64,000 nucleotides of DNA from assembly GCA_037043235.1 (NCBI GenBank), contig JAWRVZ010000050.1, positions 3,062,501 through 3,126,500 on the forward strand, in the 5' to 3' direction. Positions 56,442 through 64,000 of the stretch are shown piece after piece. Under the pieces are notes generated by a model that was not told where the DNA came from, did not search any database, and was given only the letters and a program-made list of their open reading frames with translations. The translations under genes and the position numbers were made by a program. The DNA is from Rhodeus uyekii (taxonomy: Eukaryota > Chordata > Actinopteri > Cypriniformes > Acheilognathidae). The first letter of the stretch is position 1. The number at the start of each line of letters is the position of its first letter.

Positions 56442-57791
56442 TTAGGGATGGGGTGCTGGGTGTCGGGATTCCCCTTCCACCTTTCTAATTTGTGAGCAGC
56501 AGTTTCGCAGCCGTTCATCCTCCCGCTCTTCCCGCCCGAAGGAGCCCCCTTCAGTGATCTGTTGAAAGACATCAGTATAGATGTTAGGGTGTGAGTTTTG
56601 GGACTCATTATCTCTCTCGCTCTCAGTGGTCCGCGGGGCGAGATGGCTGGCAGTCTGACGCCGAGTCTCTTGCATTCGCCGGTTCCTCCTCCGATTAGCC
56701 GGTTGTACTGCCGGTTTATCCTTCACGACTCCTACCTCCAGTGGCCAGGACTTCGAGCCAGTGGAAATTGTAACCATTTGTGCGGGCACGTAACACGTAT
56801 CCCCATGGACACAGGTGATGGGGATGGATGACTTGCCGCCTGGACAGGGTTTGACGACCTGGGGTTGGACTAGGCTTACTGCACTGCCCGAGTCCAGAAT
56901 CGCTTTCACACGCTTCCCTCCTATCCACACTTGCCGTTCGGGTGCTCCCCGTGGTATAGCTCGATGTACAATGCAACTTGCTAGCCACACTTTGGCTTCA
57001 GGTGGGTGTGGGTCGGTGGGCATGGGCTCATCCCGTGGCATGGAGGCTGCCGGCTTGTTAAACGGTTTCCAGTTTTCTTCCGTTGTTCGTCGCGGTGGGG
57101 TTGACCTCCGGGGAAACCGGGTTGTTCTCTCTCCAGCATCTCGGGCTTGGGCTGCCTCCGCCAGCTCCATCGCCTCTACGAGGGCTGCAAGGGTGGTGGG
57201 ATTTCTCATACCGACCGCTTTCCGATGAACACGGGGTAACGTGCGTAGCAGGCGGTCCACTACTACCCTTTCGGCTACCTGACCAGCCGTAGGATTCCCA
57301 GACAGCAGCCAAAGTTGGGCCAAACGTGACAGCCGGGCTGCTTGAACTCGTGCGGGAATCTGTGGGTCATACATCCATTCATGGAAGTGTTGGGCAGCAC
57401 ACACTGGAGAAAGGCCCACTCGTGCCAAAATTTCCTGTTTTAAATTGGCATATGACTCATTGGCCGGGGTCGTGATAGAATAATAGGCTTGTTGCGCTTC
57501 CCCTGAAAGGAGTGGGGCTAATATGCGGGCCCACTCATTTTCCTCCCATCCTTCACGAGCAGCGATGACTTCAAATGTATGCAAGTATGCTTCCACATCA
57601 TCTTGATCTGTTAATTTTTTAAGCAGCTGCTGGGCTTGGACACAGGGATCCGGGAGGGGTACGTGTCTGGCAGCCCCTAACCTCAGCTGTTCAAGCGCAT
57701 GCTCCATACGCTCTTGTTGGCCCGCGAGTTGTTCCACAAACTGCTGTTGCCGGATGCTGACTTCGGTAAGTTGCTGGATTACCTCCTCCAT
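56442..57791 (-). pseudogene. Gmr1-type gag-protease
   Basis: The frame is open from MEEVIQQLTEV (57791); an ATG at 57887 just after the LTR is in the same frame. The capsid-like part is near residues 60-230 (EVIAAREGWEENEWARILAPLLSGEAQQAYY). A retropepsin block VKAILDSGSAVSLVQ follows at about 56890-56930. I do not see a CCHC knuckle. A stop codon in frame with integrase ends it. Confidence 0.75.
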
Positions 57792-59517
57792 CTGTCTCAC
57801 AGAAAGGTAAACAAGGTAAAAAACTGCTTCAGTACACCCCAAACGAATGTCCTCATTCAAAAAAATTATGCCCGCATTCTCCACCATTGTGGCAGGTCGA
57901 ATGAAGACAAATAGGCAGCGTCGTAGTGCACGCGTTCCCAAAGGGTGTTTATTAAACAAAAGAGTTATAACTCAACAAAGAAATACTGTGTTCCCGGATT
58001 CGTGACGTGCAGATGGTGGTAGGTCTTTGGCGTTCGGAGCTTGGAATGGCAGAGGTTCCCTCAGCCTTCGCTGGATTCTAGGGGAGCAGAGAAAAGAGTA
58101 AGCACGGTTAGCATGCAGCAGCTCAGAACTCGCTCACCCTTCCTTCTTCCTCCTCTATTTAAATCCTTTCTCCTTCCAGGTGTGGCCCATTTTCGCCTAC
58201 ACCTGGCTGCTGATTGTCTGGTGGGAAGCAATTATAGGGCGACGCTGAAGCTTTACTCTGGGTACTTGCCACAATCACATAAAAAATCTAAATCACATAT
58301 GATGCTCATTCTTTATTAACAAATTAAATACAAAATTGAATAAATACATGAATAGGTTAATCACCATCTTGTTCTGACCAAAGTGAATTGAATGCGCCTG
58401 ATGTCATAATTCCAACATTCCAACTTGTAAATACAAACTTCTCTGGAGGATCTGAACACACCATAAGATTGTATTTTTAATGTGATCAGTGCATTTTCTG
58501 ACTGTACCACTGCTGCCTTATTATGTTGTGTATTGTGTTAATGTTGCTGTGTTGAACTACTGTATATTTGTGTGCTGTTTAATCTTGAAGCGGATGTTTG
58601 TCATGTAAGTGTTATGATGGACACATGGGATCACAATACCGTTTTCTTTCCGCCAAGAGAAGGCATGGGTCATTGTTCTCATGAAGGGGATCTTCTTGAT
58701 GACTGGTTTTAATTCTTGTTAGAAAACTGTTAATTAAGTAGGTCTAAATTCATTTGTTATAATGAAGGCGAGCGATTCCAAAGCAAACGATTTTTATATT
58801 ATTTTCTGTATGCAAATAAAGTGCCATTGTGATATGTAAACAAGCATGTATTTTAATTCTCATTTCACATATTTTATGTTTTTTTTTTACCGTTTTCAGG
58901 GTAACATATATCAGTGAGAATATGTTTCGGACATGTCAAGGAATCAGATATTTATGTTCCCTGTTAAGGGAACTCAACACTGTGTCGAACGCATATGGGA
59001 ACGCCTTAGCGTGATTGTCTCTTGAAGCGCAATTGACACCAGGTGTGCGAGTGCACGTTGCCGAGGGTGACGTCATTAGCCAGGAGAATAAGGGCACGCC
59101 ATGACCCGGAAGCAACAGCTTTAGTGTCTTCAACAGCGCTCGAAGCTAACGTGTGTTTGAGTTGCATTTGCTGGCTGTAAGTTTGAGTTTCTTAACCCTT
59201 ACCTTTTGAAATGGCGGATTCACAGACTTTTAGGCGTTGTGTCACTCCCTGCCTGGGTTTCATCACGGGCAGTGATACACACGCGCTCTGTGTAACATGT
59301 TTGGGCGAGGACCATGCACGCTCAGCGCTCGAGGGCTCTGAGTGTGCAGAGTGCCTGCAGCTGCCGCTGCGCACTCTCCACTCACGCCTGGCAGTTTTCG
59401 AGGGCACGCGGTCCGGGCGACGCCCTTTCTCCTCCCCTACCTGCTGAGTCTGCTCTCACGCAGGACTCGGAAGGTTGAACCGCCATCAGCCTCACCCGCT
59501 TTCGAGGAGCTGCAAGC

Positions 59518-61540
59518 GTGGTAATTCGCCCAGTGCCTCGAGGGGCCTGGGTCATGCTCCCCGCAGGCAGCTCCTTCCAGTCGCACTCCATACGGGACGC
59601 GCTGGACAGGTTGCCCCCACTCTGGTGGCTCTCTGGTTTCAGCCAAGGCCCCGGGGTGGAAAAATGTATTTGTCCAGAGGTCAGTCTCGAGAGGCTGATA
59701 CTCCTAGTAGATTTCATGGCAGCGTGGCAACTCCTGCCGGATATCTCTCAGTGGGTCCTGCGTACCGTATCAGAAGGATACGCTATTCAGTTCCGGGCTC
59801 ATCCACCCGGTTTTTCGGGTGCTCTGCCAATTGTGGTGGGCCCTGAGCAGGCTCTGGTCATGGAACAGGAAGTCGACTTGTTGGTGAGGAAAGAGGCCAT
59901 AGAGTATGTCCCTCTCTCAGCCAGAGATGTCAGGCGACTGAAATTCAGAATGCTAACTCTGAAGCAGATCGTAGCACAAATCAGGTCCGAGGACTGGTTT
60001 GTCACGATAGATTTCAAGGACGCGTATTTCCACGTCTCCATCCTTCCGCAGCATCGGAAGTTCCTCAGATTCGTCTTTTGGGGGCAAGGCTTATCAGTAC
60101 CGAGTTCTTCCGTTCTGCCTGGCTTTGTCTCCTCGCACTTTCACCAAGTGCGTGGATGCAGCTCAAGCTCTGCTCCGCTCTCGAGGGATTCGGATCTTAA
60201 ATTACATCGACGACTGGCTCATTTTGGCCTAGTCTCGAGAATTGGCGGTGCGGCATCGAGATGTTGTTCTCACACACATGAAGGAGCTCTGGCTGAGACT
60301 GAACGCCAAAAAGAGTGTGCTCTGGCTCTGGGTTTCAAGGCGCTGCCTGCGAGCCCTGAATCAGTGGAAGAGTCCCTGTTTTCATGCCCAAGGACAAGTA
60401 CTGGGACCAATCTGTCACCGTGTGACACTGTCGACAGACGCCTCCAGCTCGGGTTGGGGGGCGGTCCTGAGGGACCGCTCAACTCAGGGAGCGGACGTTG
60501 CCTCTCCCTCCATATAAATGCGCTGGAGATGTTGGCCATTTGGAAGGAGCTTCAGGCCTTTCTCCCAGACCTTTGGGGACACCACGTGCTAGTTCATTCT
60601 GACAACACGGCGGTGGTCTCCTACATAAACCATCAGGGGGGTCTCCGCTCTCGTCAGCTCTGCAAGCTAGCCACGAGGATTATCCTCTGGGCTCGGGACA
60701 AACTTTGCTCTCTCCGAGCGATGTACATTCCGGGATCCCAGAACATGGGAGCAGACTTCCTGTCGAGGCAGGGGCTGAGGCCCAGGGAATGGATGCTCCA
60801 CCCCGAGGTGGTGGGGCAGATTTGGGAGAAGTTCGGTCAAGCTCAGGTGGACCTCTTTGCGTCACACAAGGCAACCCATTGCCCTCTGTGGTACTCCCTC
60901 TTTCCCCCAGCCCCCTTAGGGCTGGATGCGATGCAACAGGAGTGGCCGAGGCTACCCCTGTACGCCTTTTCCCCCTTAGCCCTGCTCCCAGGGGTTCTAG
61001 AGCAGTGGTCCCCAACCCCCGAATTCGCGGACCAGTCCGTGAGTGGCTGCAAGCGGCTCTGGCGCTGTAGCTTTGGCAGTGAGGAGGTGAACAATCAACA
61101 TCAACAATCTTGAGTGCACACATACCCCCTCCCCCCGTCAACAATCTTGAGCAGTCACTGGTCCGCGGCAAAATGATCAAACGTTTACCGGTCCGCGGCA
61201 CAAAAAAGGTTGGGGACCACTGTTCTAGAGAAAGTTCGCCAGGACACGGTCCGTCTCACCTTAATTGCCCCACGGTGGTCGGGCAGGGTGTGGTTTTCTG
61301 ACTTAGTGTCCTCCTAGACGGCACTCCTTGGGAGATTCCCATCAGAGTGGACCTTCTATCCCAGGCTCAGGGTGGATCCTTCATCCTGGCCCAGAACTGT
61401 GGAATCTGTGGGTCTGGCCTCTGAGGGGGCCCGACTCATAGACTCAGGTCTCTCGACTGAGATCTACTCGGGTCTTAACTGTAAATTCCCCTACAACCTT
61501 AACACTGCTGCGGGAACCTTGGCCCTTTCGTAGTGAGCTA
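59518..61540 (+). pseudogene. DIRS-type RT/RNase H remnant
   Basis: 59518-60080 contains LVRKEAIEYVP, WFVTIDFKDAYFHVSILPQH and LRFVFWG. A frameshift near 60085 moves the RT to another frame with the YIDDWLILA box (about 60205), followed by an in-frame stop. RNase H and tether text returns in the first frame (HVLVHSDNTAVVSYINHQGG, GADFLSRQ). About 30 residues before the RT palm are missing relative to the family. After the MITE, 61231-61540 continues as LTLIAPRWSGRVWFSDLV-type text. Confidence 0.8.
61003..61222. mobile_element. hAT MITE inside the DIRS element
   Basis: CAGTGGTCCCCAACC at the start and GGTTGGGGACCACTG at the end, with perfect 8-bp target duplication TTCTAGAG (60995-61002, 61223-61230). 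220 bp. Same family as 17740-18054, shorter. Confidence 0.92.
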
Positions 61541-63030
61541 TGTTAGCTTGGCATACTCCGTTCGCTAAGGCGGCGTGGGTATTCCTCGTTCCCATATGCG
61601 TTCAACGCAGTGTTGAGTTCCCTTGACAGGGAACGTCTCAGGTTACTTACGTAACCCTAGTTCCCTTAGAGGGAACGAGACACTGCGTCTCGTAGCCCCA
61701 GCTCCTACGCATGCCGGCAGTTTCAGACACTGGTCAAGCTGCGGCTTCCAGGTCACAGCCTGCCCTTATTCTCCTGGCTCATGGCATCACCCTCGGCGAC
61801 GTGCACTCGCACACCTGGTTTCAATTGCGCTTCAAGAGACAATCCCGCTAAGGCGTTCCCATATGCGTTCGACGCAGTGTCTCGTTCCCTCTACGGGAAC
61901 TAGGGTTACGTAAGTAAACTGAGACGTTTATTTTCATACTGTCTTGTAGCTTATGATCTTCCAACGAAATGCATCAATATTGTTTAACTGTCCCTAAGTT
62001 TCCTGATTTAAATATCAGTCATGGGTTTAATTGATATAGTTTTCATATTGAAGATATTATATGCCGTTATATCTTATAACTAGGAGACAATGAATTCATG
62101 AACCTTGATAGTTACTGCTTAGAGGTACTGTATGTATATATTTAAATACGTGAACAATAGCGATCACAATTAATTAATGTTAACCACACGAGGTAAAACC
62201 GCTGTAAATCACTTATAAAAGTATCACTGTGGTGAATGATGCAGCCAAATTCCTCGCACACCGATACAATGCTCATACACCGATTTGACCCTCCATGCAC
62301 ATACACCGTTTTGCTCGTATACAAAGTCACTTGTAAACAGAGGTATTACTGTATATATATATATAATAAAACACTTGTTTTTTACTTCAAATTTCTGCAT
62401 GTGAATGAATATCAGTGTTTATAAGTTTGTATTCTTATTGCATGTTTTTTTTAACCAAAAAAGTACATATTTGGTTGCAACTCATTAAAAAAGCTGATGA
62501 TATAAATAATTAAAAACACCAAGGTCCTTTATTGACAAGTAACATTCATAATAGATTTCATGAAATTACAGATCTTAGCCACTGCACTTGCCTGACTTCA
62601 TTTGCTAGATGATGTGAGGCAAAAGTTGTCTTTCACATTTGGCTTTGTTTTAGGGAGCAAGTTTAAACTGGTTTATTCACTAGGGACAGGAATTCAGCCA
62701 GTGTGGCTGCAAGGTAAGGCAACAACTCATTTATAATATTTCCATTTAACCATATTGTACATAAGGTTATCTTTAAATCTTCCCACACCCATTACAAAAG
62801 ACATTAACAACAAGGCAACCAATAGATGGAGCAATACTCTTAGACACTGTGGTGTTTTTGTTGTCACGCAAGCTCTGTTCATTATGTTCCCAGCAGTCAT
62901 AGTGAGTCAAATGTAACGGCAGGAAGATGTTGAACTCCAAAGTCTCCAACATCACATTTTAGATAAAAATGACCAACTTTGGTTTGACATCATTCAACTT
63001 CAGACAGATTTTGGTTGCAATAAATGCCAC

Positions 63031-63032
<2 letters not shown>

Positions 63033-63078
<46 letters not shown>

Positions 63079-63087
63079 TATATATAA
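63033..63087. repeat. (TA)n microsatellite
   Basis: About 55 bp of TA with a few A insertions; the open frames across it are artefacts. Confidence 0.95.
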
Positions 63088-63133
63088 AACAACAGGTCAG
63101 CACAGCAGGCCAAACGTTTACAAACAACATATG

Positions 63134-63478
63134 TGTCACGTTTATGTTAGATGCACTGTACTCTGGACTCTTAGTTTACCTTGTCGTGTCACATGTTCCC
63201 CGCTCCTTTTCTCATCGTCACTCATTAGTCACAGGTGTTTTGCGTTCCAGTTGTAATCTCTGCCAGTATTTAAGTTCCCCATGTTCACTCCCCTGTTGTT
63301 GGTTATTGTATATGTTATCGTGTAAAGTTATGTTGCTTCGTGTGGATGCCTTCCTTGTTTTGCACTCCCATGTGCTCTTTTGGTTTCTTTATTAAAGTGT
63401 TTGTGTTTGATTCCGTGCTCCGCGCCTCTCTCTCCGCATCGCACGTCAGCTCAACGCACACGTATTATAATATGAACA
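63134..63478 (+). mobile_element. Solo LTR
   Basis: It begins TGTCACG and ends GAACA, with TATG on both sides. It includes a TATTTAAG box (about 63267) and an ATTAAAGTG polyadenylation-type signal (about 63392). It is related in style (TCTCCGCATCGCACGTC) to the LTR at 52896. The end is ambiguous by one base. Confidence 0.6.
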
Positions 63479-63780
63479 TATGTTGTTTAGGTAGTGCCAG
63501 ATGCATAAAATCTCGGTCAGACTTCTTTGGTCAGATCAGTTTCCAATATTTTGACGTGACATTGTTTTTTCTTAAGCACCATTTGCTTGCAAAATGATAG
63601 ACATTGCACAACGATTAATTTCCCATGCTAATAAAATGAAGCAAATTGTTAAAGAGATAAGTAAATAAAATAAGCCGCATGGCCTGTGTAGACCTTAATC
63701 CACCCCTTCCCATGACACTGTTGTTTTTTAATATCTGCATTGGTTTCTATGACAATGTCATTGCGTTTGTAGGCATAGGC

Positions 63781-64000
63781 CAGGGGTCGGCAACCTGCGG
63801 CTCCGGAGCCGCATGCGGCTCTTTCACCCCTGTGCTGCGGCTCTTTCATCCCCTGCACGTAACTTGTAGCAGCGGTCCCGCTGTGAAAAAGGCCATATGA
63901 GAGGAATAAGAGCGCTGTTGCGCTGACTGTTTCAGGGGACTTTTATTCTGAAACTACGACGCGCATTAGTTCAGAAAGTTAAGCGGTTCAGTTCAGAGTG
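63781..64000. mobile_element. hAT element, left end, cut by the window
   Basis: It starts CAGGGGTCGGCAACCTGCGG, a hAT-type terminus. The GC-rich sequence runs to the window end and no transposase frame is yet visible. The right end and target duplication are outside. Confidence 0.6.

Larger units (their letters stand above)
54198..58273 (-). mobile_element. Ty3/Gypsy element of Gmr1 type (integrase before RT)
   Basis: LTRs at 54198-54585 and 57888-58273 (TGTGGCAGG...GCCACA), with target duplication ATCAC on both sides (54193-54197, 58274-58278). On the minus strand the order is gag, protease, integrase, RT, RNase H, the Copia-like order seen in Gmr1-type Gypsy elements. The first bases after the 5' LTR (minus sense A-TGGTGGAGAATGCGGGC) look like a tRNA primer site. 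The copy is defective: a stop between protease and integrase, a frameshift near 55600, and a deletion that removes the RT fingers. The 3' LTR is joined straight to the RNase H region and lacks its last 3 bases. Confidence 0.85.
58956..61928 (+). mobile_element. DIRS-type tyrosine-recombinase retroelement, degenerate
   Basis: The ends are inverted repeats, not LTRs. 58975-59100 (GTGTCGAACGCATATGGGAA, CACCAGGTGTGCGAGTGCAC) is found inverted at 61760-61905. An internal stretch at 61590-61690 repeats outer-end sequence in both orientations (CAACGCAGTGTTGAGTTCCC next to GTAACCCTAGTTCCC), as in the internal complementary region of DIRS elements. GTT occurs at both junctions and there is no target duplication; paralogous block 1 shows the empty site. 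RT/RNase H is present; tyrosine recombinase is not recognisable. A hAT MITE is inserted at 61003. Confidence 0.82.
53205..62897 (+). repeat. Copy 2 of the block downstream of the MYADM-like gene, with insertions
   Basis: It matches 6507-9497 in three parts: 53205-54192, 58279-58955 and 61929-62897. The breaks hold a Gmr1-type element (54198-58273, target duplication ATCAC) and a DIRS element (58956-61928). The tandem repeats (53370-53990) have four units, against three in copy 1. No MYADM-like coding exon is present in front of it; the LTR at 52896-53204 abuts its start. The AATAAA (58815) is conserved. Confidence 0.85.

Noticed and set aside
63024..63395. 123-residue ORF
   Set aside because: It starts in the (TA)n tract and continues into a solo LTR.

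Overview
This is eukaryotic DNA, almost certainly from a teleost fish and most likely a cypriniform. The intron-containing genes, the tandem C-type lectin genes, the MYADM-like gene and the mix of transposons (L2 and Tx1 LINEs, chromovirus and Gmr1-type Ty3/Gypsy, DIRS, hAT, Tc1/pogo, fish SINE-like repeats) all fit that. The species cannot be named from sequence alone.

Layout. 1-2640: a degraded LINE entering from the left edge. 2700-9500: a MYADM-like membrane-protein gene (coding exon 5411-6295, probable upstream untranslated exon ending at 3212) with a purine-rich intron and a long 3' region. 9750-11340: remnants of a Gypsy gag/protease and a BEL/Pao integrase, both on the minus strand. 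11720-33400: a C-type lectin (CTL) cluster. Gene A (+, 12089-18899) and gene B (-, 33031-31095) each have four coding exons of identical length (37, 369, 345, 356 nt) and encode a 368-residue secreted protein with three lectin domains. Between them lies an orphan third exon (23357-23698) from a partial tandem duplication. Transposons have expanded gene A intron 3 to 4.6 kb and the orphan copy to about 9 kb. 35010-40070: a full-length L2 LINE (-) with both ORFs open. 40170-49500: a stack of elements (SINE-like, hAT MITE, Tc1 piece, Tx1 LINE, hAT remnant, LTR element, hAT). 50560-53204: solo or truncated LTRs and small repeats. 53205-62897: a second copy of the region downstream of the MYADM-like gene, without the gene, split by a Gmr1-type element (-) and a DIRS-type element (+). 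63134-64000: a solo LTR and the start of another hAT element.

Biology. Only three loci look like host protein-coding genes: one MYADM-like and two CTL genes. Everything else I can identify is mobile DNA or repeats. The duplications and nested insertions can be ordered: an L2 fragment entered a CTL intron 3, that segment was duplicated (gene A and the orphan copy), and each copy was then hit by different LTR and DNA transposons. Gene B keeps the empty L2 site.

The most interesting signal is shared by three LTR elements (15341-17607, 24103-29024, 45288-49118). Each has a 9-11 nt segment just after the 5' LTR that is perfectly complementary to an LTR segment about 25-30 nt after a TATA-like box, and each has a gag-like start codon inside the end of the 5' LTR. 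This is the pattern expected for Tf1/sushi-type self-primed reverse transcription. One of these elements has an intact 1445-codon polyprotein, the other two are non-autonomous, and the priming sequence differs in each.
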